Of a stretch of 10,669 nt of DNA, positions 1 through 9,820 are shown piece after piece (position 1 is the first letter of the stretch; the number at the start of each line of letters is the position of its first letter). The translations under genes were made by a program, and so were the position numbers. The notes under the pieces are model-generated. The model worked only from the letters and a program-made list of their open reading frames with translations. It had not been told where the DNA came from and searched no databases. The stretch is from Gammaproteobacteria bacterium (lineage in GTDB: Bacteria > Pseudomonadota > Gammaproteobacteria > Xanthomonadales > Xanthomonadaceae): NCBI GenBank assembly GCA_024642445.1, contig JAHEBG010000019.1:1-10669 (forward strand), read 5' to 3'.

Positions 1-2201
<2,201 letters not shown>

Positions 2202-2245
2202 TTATGGGATGCTTAAATGGTGCACTTGTTAAATGCATTTATCCA

Positions 2246-2282
2246 ATTAATTAAATTAATAAAGTTAATAGATAAAAACTAT
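2246..2282 (-). promoter_or_regulatory. Probable OxyR operator of katG
   Basis: The distal half-site at 2268-2282 reads ATAGTTTTTATCTAT on the minus strand, matching every fixed position of the known OxyR half-site ATAGnTnnnAnCTAT. After the expected 7-base spacer (2261-2267) the region 2246-2260 reads ATTAATTTAATTAAT, which keeps 6 of the 10 fixed positions in a symmetric way. A strong and a weak half-site is common in real OxyR sites. The operator edge lies about 63 bases before the katG start, inside a very AT-rich gap, which fits an activator site next to a -35 region. I could not pick convincing -35 and -10 boxes. OxyR binding is inferred from the motif and from katG being a classical OxyR target. 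Confidence 0.72.
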
Positions 2283-2293
2283 TGAAAAAGGGA

Positions 2294-3913
2294 TTATTTC
2301 GCTATTGGTAATTTTACGGGCACACGCGCCTCGCAAAATCCGTTGTTACAGAGGTATTTACGAATCAATGGCTGTGGCTGCGTCAGAAGATGGAATATTA
2401 CATTCTGCTCCAGCGAGCCACGCACTGCCTGACTTCCCGGGCCGCTGGCCCAAATACCCACATCGTCACCGCCATGCGTTTCGGAGTTGCCCGGCACCAG
2501 AGCTTCTTGCATGAAATTCGGGTGTTCGGTATCTACATCGGTGAGATCGGGCCTGCCGGTAGCGGGCGCGAAATAGCCACCTGGATTATGGGGAAAGTTT
2601 TTGCTGCCCGCAGGCTGCAGACTGCTCTCGCCGCTATAGCCCGGTCCGTTGGCATACACCAGCGTGGTCATCGGTTTGCCCAGCAGGTCTTTCACCAAGC
2701 CTGGTGGCTCGTCTTCGCTGGATTTTCCGACCACTTTGCCTAAGATGGGGTTTCCCCGTTGCGGATAGCCGATAAAGCTCATGGTGTGGGAATGATCGGC
2801 AGTAACCAAAATAAGAGTATCGCTGTCCGAAGTCAGATCCGTAGCGGCTCGAACAGCGTCACTGAAGGCTATGGTATCGGTTAACGCACGAAAGGCATTG
2901 CCGGAATGGTGTGCATGGTCGATGCGGCCGCCCTCGACTACTAGAAAGAATCCGTTCGGATTTTTTTTCAGCAGGCCAATGGCTGTTCGGGTCATTTCGG
3001 CCAGGCTCGGTTCGTCTTCTTTGTCGGCAACGCGGTCGTATTCATAACTCAAGTGATCGCCATTGAACAGTCCGACCAGACGGCTGGCGTTGCCCGGATT
3101 GATTTTTGCAAGCGAGCTGCCGGTGAAGACGAAGGTGGTGGCCGGCTGCCGTTTCTGCCATTCGGCAACCAAATTGCGCTTGTCAGTTCGGGAGCCTTTG
3201 GCATTGTTATAGGCCGGATAACTGCCGGCCGGAAGGAACTTGTTCAAGCCGCCGCCCATCACCACATCAATACCGGTTCGGTTGGCGTATTGCAGCAACT
3301 GTTGTGCAATATCCAAGCAGCCTTGCGCCTTTGCCTCTGCAGGCATGTCGGCGTCGCTTTCCCAGTTACGTTCGCTGGTGTGTGCATAGGTAGCTGCCGG
3401 GGTGGCGTGGGTAATGCGTGTGGTGGTAACCACGCCGGTAGCCAAGCCGGCCGATTTTGCCAGGGTGATGGCGCTGGTCAAGGTATATTCCGGCTTGGCG
3501 CATTCGCCGCGGGCCGGAATTTGATTGACGCTGAGAAAGCCCATTCGGGTTTTTGCACCGGTGATCATGGCGGTCATGGTGCCGGCCGAATCCGGTGTCT
3601 GGCTGTCGGTGTTGTAGGTTTTGCTGAAAGCGGTGTTGTTGAAGGTTTCGAAGCTCAGGCGGTTTTCTTCGCCACTTTCCTTGCGTTGTTGCCCTTCATA
3701 AATCCTGGCCGCAGCTACGGTAGGAATGCTCATGCCATCGCCTACGAACAGAATGACATTCTTGGCTTTATATTTGTCAGCCCCGAGTGCGTGCGCACGC
3801 TCCGCACCTTGCATGAACCATGTTTGCGCCGATTCGTTGTTTTGTGAAGCCCATCCCGTTGACGTAAACAGCATGGCACTAAAGCAAAGTACAATACGAG
3901 AAGACTTTATCAT
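2294..3913 (-). CDS. Secreted alkaline phosphatase, animal-like type (PhoA superfamily)
   Basis: Periplasmic or secreted phosphomonoesterase using two Zn and one Mg. I chose the ATG at 3913 (539 residues) over one 18 bases upstream because AGGA lies 6 bases before it. The protein then starts with an ordinary signal peptide: basic MIKSSR, a hydrophobic core, and likely cleavage after GWA. Counting from this start, metal ligand Asp59 is in VGDGM, nucleophile Ser109 in DSAGT, and His169/Thr171 in THATPA. Phosphate-binding Arg182 is in SERNW; Glu327, Asp332 and His336 are in EGGRIDHAHH; Asp373/His374 are in TADHSH; His480 is in ETHGG. The RIDHAHH motif and GGYPQRG-like loop resemble mammalian enzymes rather than E. 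coli PhoA, which has Asp-Lys there. Cysteines 138/199 and 522/527 parallel the two disulfides of mammalian enzymes. No clear Pho box is seen upstream. The family is certain; the physiological substrate is unknown. Confidence 0.95.
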   Translation of the reverse strand: MIKSSRIVLCFSAMLFTSTGWASQNNESAQTWFMQGAERAHALGADKYKAKNVILFVGDGMSIPTVAAARIYEGQQRKESGEENRLSFETFNNTAFSKTYNTDSQTPDSAGTMTAMITGAKTRMGFLSVNQIPARGECAKPEYTLTSAITLAKSAGLATGVVTTTRITHATPAATYAHTSERNWESDADMPAEAKAQGCLDIAQQLLQYANRTGIDVVMGGGLNKFLPAGSYPAYNNAKGSRTDKRNLVAEWQKRQPATTFVFTGSSLAKINPGNASRLVGLFNGDHLSYEYDRVADKEDEPSLAEMTRTAIGLLKKNPNGFFLVVEGGRIDHAHHSGNAFRALTDTIAFSDAVRAATDLTSDSDTLILVTADHSHTMSFIGYPQRGNPILGKVVGKSSEDEPPGLVKDLLGKPMTTLVYANGPGYSGESSLQPAGSKNFPHNPGGYFAPATGRPDLTDVDTEHPNFMQEALVPGNSETHGGDDVGIWASGPGSQAVRGSLEQNVIFHLLTQPQPLIRKYLCNNGFCEARVPVKLPIAK

Positions 3914-3919
3914 GGCGAT

Positions 3920-3923
3920 TCCT
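3920..3923 (-). promoter_or_regulatory. Ribosome binding site deciding the alkaline phosphatase start
   Basis: AGGA on the minus strand lies 6 bases before the ATG at 3911-3913. The in-frame ATG at 3929-3931 has no such sequence before it, and starting there would add six residues ahead of the signal peptide. The downstream ATG is therefore preferred. Confidence 0.65.
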
Positions 3924-3979
3924 GCGGGCATGGCGTTAACAATGGTAAGGTGTCTATAGTACTACCATAAGGCATTTCG
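3924..3979. promoter_or_regulatory. Divergent promoter region between alkaline phosphatase and maf, with a dyad
   Basis: Both the phosphatase gene (minus) and the maf operon (plus) must start here, so their promoters overlap in about 66 bases. A perfect 6-base inverted repeat, ATGGTA at 3942-3947 and TACCAT at 3963-3968, flanks a TATAGT (3955-3960) that resembles a -10 box for the plus strand. No good -35 box stands at 17 bases. TAAGG at 3968-3972, 7 bases before the maf ATG, is a plausible ribosome site. The promoter role follows from gene layout; the exact elements are uncertain. Confidence 0.4.
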
Positions 3980-4558
3980 ATGATTTATCTGGCCTCACAA
4001 TCGCCTCGCCGGCGTGAATTGTTAACCCAGCTCGGCGTGGCTTTTGAGGTGATTTCGGTTGATGTGCATGAGGCACGCATGCCGGGCGAAAGTCCGCAAG
4101 GTTACATTGTCCGGGTGTCGCGCGAAAAGGCCGGCGCCGGTTTATTGGCGCTTGGCGGTATAAACGGAGCCGTGGTTTTGGGCGCCGATACCGATGTGGT
4201 ATTGAACGATCAGGTATTGGGTAAACCGGAAGATGCGGCGGATGCAGAACATATGCTGCGCAGTCTGTCCGGCACCACGCATGATGTGTATACCGCGGTC
4301 TGGTTGGTTTCTTCCGGCAGGGAAGAGCATCGGTTGTCGCATACCCGGGTGCGCTTCGCGGATCTGTCCGAACAGGATATTCAGCGCTACATCGCTACCG
4401 GCGAACCGTTTGGCCGGGCCGGTGCTTATGCCATTCAAGGGTATGCCGGCGGATTCATCGCAGGCATCGAAGGCAGCTACACTGGCGTGATGGGCTTACC
4501 GGTATTCGAGACCTGCCAGTTGTTGCGGAACTTCAATGTGCCGGTGTGGTCGGAGTAG
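3980..4558 (+). CDS. maf: Maf family nucleotide pyrophosphatase, YhdE type (dTTP/UTP pyrophosphatase)
   Basis: Cytoplasmic housekeeping enzyme that hydrolyses dTTP, UTP and modified pyrimidine nucleotides to monophosphates; older annotations call it a septum formation inhibitor. The 192-residue length is normal. The family signature LASQSPRRRELL is at residues 4-15, followed by REKAGAG (48-54), LGADT with probable catalytic Asp70, KPEDAADAE (82-90), MLRSLSGTTHDVYTAV (92-107) and AGAYAIQG (147-154). The AYAIQG form is that of the YhdE/dTTP-UTP subgroup, not the YceF (7-methyl-GTP) subgroup. The Lys usually written before AGAY in YhdE is Arg146 here, a conservative change. It is the first gene of the maf-rng-yhdP-amiD run, as yhdE precedes rng in E. 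coli. Its last codons hold the ribosome site of rng, so translation is probably coupled. Substrate preference is inferred from subgroup motifs. Confidence 0.95.
   Translation: MIYLASQSPRRRELLTQLGVAFEVISVDVHEARMPGESPQGYIVRVSREKAGAGLLALGGINGAVVLGADTDVVLNDQVLGKPEDAADAEHMLRSLSGTTHDVYTAVWLVSSGREEHRLSHTRVRFADLSEQDIQRYIATGEPFGRAGAYAIQGYAGGFIAGIEGSYTGVMGLPVFETCQLLRNFNVPVWSE
4552..4555 (+). promoter_or_regulatory. Ribosome binding site of rng inside the maf 3' end
   Basis: GGAG overlaps the last sense codons of maf and stands 5 bases before the ATG at 4561. This favours that ATG over an in-frame GTG at 4546, which would add MVGVD to a protein whose homologues begin near the ATG. Confidence 0.7.
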
Positions 4559-4560
4559 AC

Positions 4561-6036
4561 ATGCTTTCGAATGAAGAATTGCTGATCAATGTGACCCCGC
4601 GCGAAACCCGCGTGGCGGTTGTGGAAAGCGGCTTGCTGCAGGAACTGCAGATTGAGCGCAGTTCAAGGCGCGGCGTATTGGGCCATATTTACAAGGGCCG
4701 TGTGCAGCGTGTCATGCCCGGCATGCAGGCGGCTTTCGTCGACATCGGGCTGGAGCGCACGGCATTCCTGCATGCCTCCGATATTGCAAAGGTACAGCCG
4801 GATTCAGCGGCCGATGGCGAGACCAAGGCCCATCCGCCGATTACCTCTTTGGTGCATGAAGGCCAGGACATCGTGGTACAGGTCATCAAAGATCCCATCG
4901 GCAGTAAAGGTGCGCGACTAACCACCGAAATTTCCATCGCTTCGCGCTACCTGGTGTTGATTCCGGATGCCAAAACCGTTGGCATTTCCGCCCGGATTGA
5001 AGACGAAGGTGAACGGCAACGTTTGAAAAAGCTGGTACAAGGCCATGCCGAGCAAACCGGGTTCGGCTATATCGTGCGTACCAATGCCGAAGCGGCCAGT
5101 GCCGAGTACATCGCGCAGGACATTGCTTATCTGAGTCGGGCCAATGCCGTACTCCGGCAGCGCATGGTTTCGATGCCGGTCAGGGAATGCCTTTTTGAAG
5201 ATCTGTCCCTGCCCATGCGTGCCGTTCGCGACATGCTGCATGCCGGTGTGGCCGCGGTACAGATTGATTCACGGGAATGCTTCGATAAAGTCAGCGCGTT
5301 CGCGGAACAGTTAATGCCCGAGCTGGCTGGCCGCATTCAACATTATTCAGGCTCCCGCCCGATATTCGATCTGTACGGCGTGGAAGATGAGATCACCCGT
5401 GCGCTTAATCAGGAAGTACCGTTGAAATCGGGCGGTTATCTGGTGTTTGACCAAACCGAGGCGATGACTTCGATTGACATCAACACCGGATCTTTTTTGG
5501 GTCAGAAAAATCTGGAAGAAACCGCGTACCGAACCAATCTGGAGGCGGCGCAGACGGTTGCCCGGCAATTGCGATTACGCAATCTCGGCGGCATCATCGT
5601 CATCGATTTCATCGATATGCAGGACGACGAGCACAAACGTCAGGTGCTGCGCACCTTGGAAAAGGGGCTGGCAAACGATCATGTCAAAACCACGGTGTAC
5701 GATTTTTCACCGTTGGGCCTGATTGAAATGACACGAAAACGCACCGTTGAAAGCCTGCAACGGCAATTGTGCGAACCGTGCCCGGCCTGCAACGGGCGTG
5801 GCTATCTAAAAACTGCTGAAACGGTTATCTATGAAATATTCCGTGAAGTTACCCGTGCCGTACGTCAGTTCGAAGCGCAGAGAGTGATGGTGATGGCATC
5901 ACCGACGGTGGTCGGGCGCATTACAGAAGAAGAGTCATCGGCAGTTGCCGAGCTTGAAGAATTCATAGGCAAGGAAATCCGTTTCCAGGCCGATGGGCAA
6001 TACGCCCAGGATCAATTCGACGTGGTGTTGTCCTAG
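4561..6036 (+). CDS. rng: Ribonuclease G
   Basis: Endoribonuclease of the RNase E/G family that cuts single-stranded AU-rich RNA, matures the 5' end of 16S rRNA and helps degrade some mRNAs. With the ATG at 4561 it has 491 residues, about the size of E. coli RNase G (489), and it lacks the long C-terminal scaffold of RNase E. The N-terminus LLINVTPRETRVAV and the S1 RNA-binding domain (about 38-125, with GHIYKGRVQRVMPGMQAAFVD near 41-61) are clear. Mg-binding catalytic residues are Asp306 in MTSIDINTG and Asp349 in IVIDFIDM. The Zn-link cysteines are Cys407 and Cys410 in CPAC, with Cys404 just before. MTRKRTVES follows the usual pattern, and the C-terminus QFDVVLS matches the family end. It starts 2 bases after the maf stop and ends 1 base before yhdP, so it is very likely co-transcribed with both. 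Confidence 0.98.
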   Translation: MLSNEELLINVTPRETRVAVVESGLLQELQIERSSRRGVLGHIYKGRVQRVMPGMQAAFVDIGLERTAFLHASDIAKVQPDSAADGETKAHPPITSLVHEGQDIVVQVIKDPIGSKGARLTTEISIASRYLVLIPDAKTVGISARIEDEGERQRLKKLVQGHAEQTGFGYIVRTNAEAASAEYIAQDIAYLSRANAVLRQRMVSMPVRECLFEDLSLPMRAVRDMLHAGVAAVQIDSRECFDKVSAFAEQLMPELAGRIQHYSGSRPIFDLYGVEDEITRALNQEVPLKSGGYLVFDQTEAMTSIDINTGSFLGQKNLEETAYRTNLEAAQTVARQLRLRNLGGIIVIDFIDMQDDEHKRQVLRTLEKGLANDHVKTTVYDFSPLGLIEMTRKRTVESLQRQLCEPCPACNGRGYLKTAETVIYEIFREVTRAVRQFEAQRVMVMASPTVVGRITEEESSAVAELEEFIGKEIRFQADGQYAQDQFDVVLS

Positions 6037-6037
6037 T

Positions 6038-9000
6038 ATGTCAACGCCTTGGCGCCGCACCTTACGCATCACCCGGCGCACCTTGGGTTATGGTTTTCTT
6101 GTTCTGTTGATTGCGGCGGCATTGCTGGTCAGTGTCGCCAATTTGATGTTGCCGTATGTGGGCAACAACCCTGAGCGTTTGCAGGCCTGGCTGAGTGAAC
6201 AGGTGGGGCAGCCGGTGACATTCAGCCAAAGTGAAACCGAGTGGACGCGCCGCGGGCCACGTATTCGTTTAAGCCAACTGAAAGTGGGTGAGAGTGATGC
6301 GGCGGTGGAAATCGCACGCGCGGAATTGTTGGTTTCGGTATATTCCGGCCTGTTTCCAAACCACCCTTTGACCGAATTGAAAGCTAAGGATCTGCATCTG
6401 CGCTTGGTACAGAATCCGGACGACAGCTGGCTCTTGTTGGGGGTTCCCCGGCAAAAGAACTCGACCGCCGATGCTTTGGATGTGCTGTCCGGTTTCGGCG
6501 AGTTGCAGGTAGAGCGTTCCGATCTGATTGTTGAGCCAAGACAGCACGCTGCCATTAAAATCCCGCGAATTGACATGCGTATGCAGGTTAAGGGTAACCG
6601 CCTGAAGGTGGGCTTGCGGGCTGAAGCCAGGCCCGGAGATTCGCCGCTGCAGCTCGTAGCCGATTTGGACCGACGTGATATGTCGGGAAAACTCTGGTTG
6701 GGTGGGGAAGATTTGCATGCACGGCATTGGCTGGCCTTGTTTCCGGGCTTGAAAGTGCCACCGGTGCAATCGAATAGCCGCCTAGCCATATGGGCCAGTA
6801 TCGAGCGCCGACGACTGATGCGTTTGCGCGGTACGTTTGCAATGAACGATCTGGAAATTCTGCCGGATAAACCTTCCATTTTTCCATTCAGCCGTAATGA
6901 AGTCCTGTACGACAACATCGATGCCCAATGGTTGTGGCAACGTAACGGTACCCAAACACAATTGTCGATTCCGTCGGTGCAATTCCGCAAAGGCAAAACT
7001 ACCCTGAAGGTGGAAGGCCTGCATGCTGTTAGCGATGGCAAACAATGGCAGGCCCGCATTAACCGTGCCGATTTGAATCCGGTGACCGTATTGATTCCCT
7101 TGACCAAAGGCGAGTTGCCGGCAGTAGAAGATTGGTTGAGTCAAGCTGCTATTGGCGGGGCCCTGCAGAGTCTGCAGGCATCCGGCACCGACGATTTTCG
7201 TGTATGGCGTGTGGCTGGACGCGCCAGCAATCTGGCGATGCAGCCGATTGGCAATGCGCCTGGGTTCCAAAAACTCAGCGGCAGTTTCGTCACTGATCAG
7301 AACGGCGGTGTCATGCGTTTCGGGCAGAACGATGTGGTGCTTGATTGGCCGATTTCCTTCGGGCGAACCGTTACCAGCCGGCTGGACGGTTCTGTGGCAT
7401 GGTGGCGCGCCGGACCGGATTGGGTGCTGGGTGCGAAGAACCTGCATTGGCAAGGCGACGGTATGGCCTTGACGCTGGACACCCAGATGCACTTTGCCAA
7501 AGGCAGGAAAGCACCGTTACTGAATCTGTCGGCACGTTTGGCGCCGTTTGACTTCGCCACTGCCAAGCGATTCTGGTTAAGGCACCTGATGCCGAAAGCC
7601 AGTATTGATTGGTTGGATATGGCCTTGGTTGAGGGCGAGGTGCGCGATGGCGCGGTATTGATCAGCGGCGATTTGGCGGATTGGCCGTTTGCCAATAAGG
7701 CCGGGCGTTTCAGTGCGACCGCTACGGTGTTGGCTGAGCAAATGAAATTCGCGACCGATTGGCCAGCGGCGGAAAAAGCCCGCTTGAATGTCGATTTCAA
7801 CGGCCCTGGATTTACCGCCATAGGCAATGCACGTTTTCTGGGGAATGCGGTTACGGTCAAGCCCAGTGGCATCGCCGTATTTACCGACTCTGAACTCAAT
7901 ATTGATGTGCACACCGACAGTGATTTCAAGCGACTGCAACCGGTACTGGCGAAAACGCCATTGAAAGACAAAGTGGGTGGTGTGGTTACCCGTTTAAGCG
8001 GAAGCGGACCGGTCAGTGCCGATGTGCAGATGTTGTTTCCCTTGAGCAAGGGCCTCGAATTCAACCGTATTGCCGGCGATATCGTATTCAAAAATACCGC
8101 CATAGCGTCAGCAGAGTGGAAACTGGCACTGCAGAACACACAAGGCTCGGCCCGCTTCGACAACGACGGCTTCATCGCCACCGGACTGCGCGCGCAAATG
8201 GCTCGTAATCCCGTAGCATTCGATCTGCGCATCGGCAAAGCGCATGTCACCGATGCCCGAAATCAACTGGAAGCCCGTTTGCAGGGCGCATTTACTGCCG
8301 AGTATCTATTAGCGTTCGACCCTTCCTTGCAGGATTTGAAATCGGTGATGAAAGGCAAAAGCCAGTGGCAGTTCGGTATCACTGCGCCACAGGGGGTGCC
8401 CTTGGAAAACGCGCCAATTCTGCTGACTGCGCAATCCGATCTGGTGGGCACACGTGTCAATCTACCGGCACCGCTGGATAAGCCTGCGGCAACGCCCCAG
8501 CCGTTTGTTTTCAAAACGGCATTGCCAGTGGAAAAAGGTACCGTCGAGTTCCGCATGGAGCCAACACTGCGCCTGTTGCTGAAGAAACCGAAAGATGCCC
8601 CGATGTCGGGCATTGCCATGCTCGGTGCGCAGGCACAGGGCACGCTTCCTGCCAAAGGCTTTAGCGTACTCGGGCAAACGGAAACATTGGACGTTCCGTC
8701 ATGGATGGCCTTGGCCAAGAAAGCCGAAGGTGGGGTGGGCTTGCAGAAATTCGATGTGCGGGTAAACCATCTGCAACTGCTAGGGCAGGACTTCGGCGAA
8801 ACCCGTTTGCAACTGCTGCCGTCACCGGCGTTGATGACAGTATTGGCCAGCGGGCAGCGATTGGACGGCAGTATTCGCCTTCCCGAGGCGGCCAACGAGC
8901 CGATTACCGGCAATTTCAGCCGTGTCCATTTCCAGCCTTCTGTTGCCATTTCCGAGCCGGCCGGCAATGATGCTGAGCCAGCCCCAATCGATTTCGGTAA

Positions 9001-9820
9001 TCCGGCCGATCTGCCGCCATTGCGCGTGCGTATTGAAAGTCTGCGTTATGCCGGACTGGATCTGGGCCGCGCCGATCTGCAGGCTCAGCCGAATACACAA
9101 GGCTTGCAGATTCAGAAATTCACCACGCAATCGCCGCTGCTTTCTGTGAATGCCACCGGGTTATGGAAAGGCTCCGGTACAAATGCAACTACGGCTATTA
9201 CCGCAGATATCAGCACGCCCAATGTTGGCAAGGTGCTTACCGCTTTGCAGTACAAAGGCGTAATCAATCGCGGCGTGGCAAAAACCCAACTTACCGGCGC
9301 ATGGAAGGGCGCGCCGTCCGATTTTGGTTTGGCGGCATTCAAAGGCCAGATGACTTTGGACATCCGCGACGGACAGATTCTGGAAGTGGATCCCGGTGGT
9401 GGCCGGGTGTTGGGCCTGCTCAGTATTGCCGAATTGCCACGGCGCTTGAGCTTGGACTTCCGCGATTTCTTCAACAAGGGGCTGGCGTTCTCCAGTATTA
9501 AAGCGCAGATCAATTTCGATCAAGGCATGGCTACCACCCAGGATACCCGTATCGATGCGCCGGCCGCTGATATCCGCATCAGCGGCAGTACTGATCTGGT
9601 CAACGAGCGCTTCGACCAGCGGGTAACGGTACAACCGAAAGCTGGCAGCCTATTGCCGATTTTAGGCGCGGCCACGGCCGGCCCGATTGGTGCAGCAGCC
9701 GGTGTGGTTGCGCAGGCCGTACTTAACAAGCCTTTGAAGGAAGGCTCGGAAACGGTGTACCGAATTACCGGGCCATGGGCCAAACCCACGGTTGAAAAAC
9801 TTCCGGACAAGAAAAAATGA
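6038..9820 (+). CDS. yhdP: YhdP family envelope protein (AsmA-like, phospholipid transport)
   Basis: Large inner-membrane-anchored periplasmic protein. In E. coli, YhdP works with TamB and YdbH to move phospholipids from inner to outer membrane. The ATG at 6038 gives 1260 residues, close to E. coli YhdP (1266). An in-frame start 45 bases earlier lies inside rng and adds an unrelated polar stretch. The N-terminus is basic (WRRTLRITRRT) followed by one membrane segment at about 17-37, placing the rest in the periplasm. The middle is a long beta-rich region with hydrophobic/polar alternation and no enzyme motifs (DUF3971 in the family). From about residue 1083 comes the AsmA-like C-terminal domain: GQILEVDPGGGRVLGLLS, then LPRRLSLDFRDFF at about 1134-1146, matching the LRFDFRD block of E. 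coli YhdP. A glycine/alanine-rich segment (AATAGPIGAAAGVV) and a basic end (PDKKK) follow. The ribosome site is weak, which suggests coupling to rng 1 base upstream. Confidence 0.93.
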   Translation: MSTPWRRTLRITRRTLGYGFLVLLIAAALLVSVANLMLPYVGNNPERLQAWLSEQVGQPVTFSQSETEWTRRGPRIRLSQLKVGESDAAVEIARAELLVSVYSGLFPNHPLTELKAKDLHLRLVQNPDDSWLLLGVPRQKNSTADALDVLSGFGELQVERSDLIVEPRQHAAIKIPRIDMRMQVKGNRLKVGLRAEARPGDSPLQLVADLDRRDMSGKLWLGGEDLHARHWLALFPGLKVPPVQSNSRLAIWASIERRRLMRLRGTFAMNDLEILPDKPSIFPFSRNEVLYDNIDAQWLWQRNGTQTQLSIPSVQFRKGKTTLKVEGLHAVSDGKQWQARINRADLNPVTVLIPLTKGELPAVEDWLSQAAIGGALQSLQASGTDDFRVWRVAGRASNLAMQPIGNAPGFQKLSGSFVTDQNGGVMRFGQNDVVLDWPISFGRTVTSRLDGSVAWWRAGPDWVLGAKNLHWQGDGMALTLDTQMHFAKGRKAPLLNLSARLAPFDFATAKRFWLRHLMPKASIDWLDMALVEGEVRDGAVLISGDLADWPFANKAGRFSATATVLAEQMKFATDWPAAEKARLNVDFNGPGFTAIGNARFLGNAVTVKPSGIAVFTDSELNIDVHTDSDFKRLQPVLAKTPLKDKVGGVVTRLSGSGPVSADVQMLFPLSKGLEFNRIAGDIVFKNTAIASAEWKLALQNTQGSARFDNDGFIATGLRAQMARNPVAFDLRIGKAHVTDARNQLEARLQGAFTAEYLLAFDPSLQDLKSVMKGKSQWQFGITAPQGVPLENAPILLTAQSDLVGTRVNLPAPLDKPAATPQPFVFKTALPVEKGTVEFRMEPTLRLLLKKPKDAPMSGIAMLGAQAQGTLPAKGFSVLGQTETLDVPSWMALAKKAEGGVGLQKFDVRVNHLQLLGQDFGETRLQLLPSPALMTVLASGQRLDGSIRLPEAANEPITGNFSRVHFQPSVAISEPAGNDAEPAPIDFGNPADLPPLRVRIESLRYAGLDLGRADLQAQPNTQGLQIQKFTTQSPLLSVNATGLWKGSGTNATTAITADISTPNVGKVLTALQYKGVINRGVAKTQLTGAWKGAPSDFGLAAFKGQMTLDIRDGQILEVDPGGGRVLGLLSIAELPRRLSLDFRDFFNKGLAFSSIKAQINFDQGMATTQDTRIDAPAADIRISGSTDLVNERFDQRVTVQPKAGSLLPILGAATAGPIGAAAGVVAQAVLNKPLKEGSETVYRITGPWAKPTVEKLPDKKK

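Noticed and set aside
3053..3847. A 264-codon plus-strand frame opposite the alkaline phosphatase gene
   Set aside because: Antisense shadow of a gene with every catalytic motif intact; no recognisable domain and no ribosome site.
4546..4560. GTG start for rng five codons upstream
   Set aside because: The ATG at 4561 has GGAG 5 bases before it and matches the N-terminus of known RNase G; the GTG would extend further into maf with no ribosome site of its own.
6088..8250. Long minus-strand frames (up to 339 codons) inside yhdP
   Set aside because: They overlap a full-length YhdP frame that is collinear with the known family; the antisense translations are Ser/Arg/Pro-rich and without motifs.
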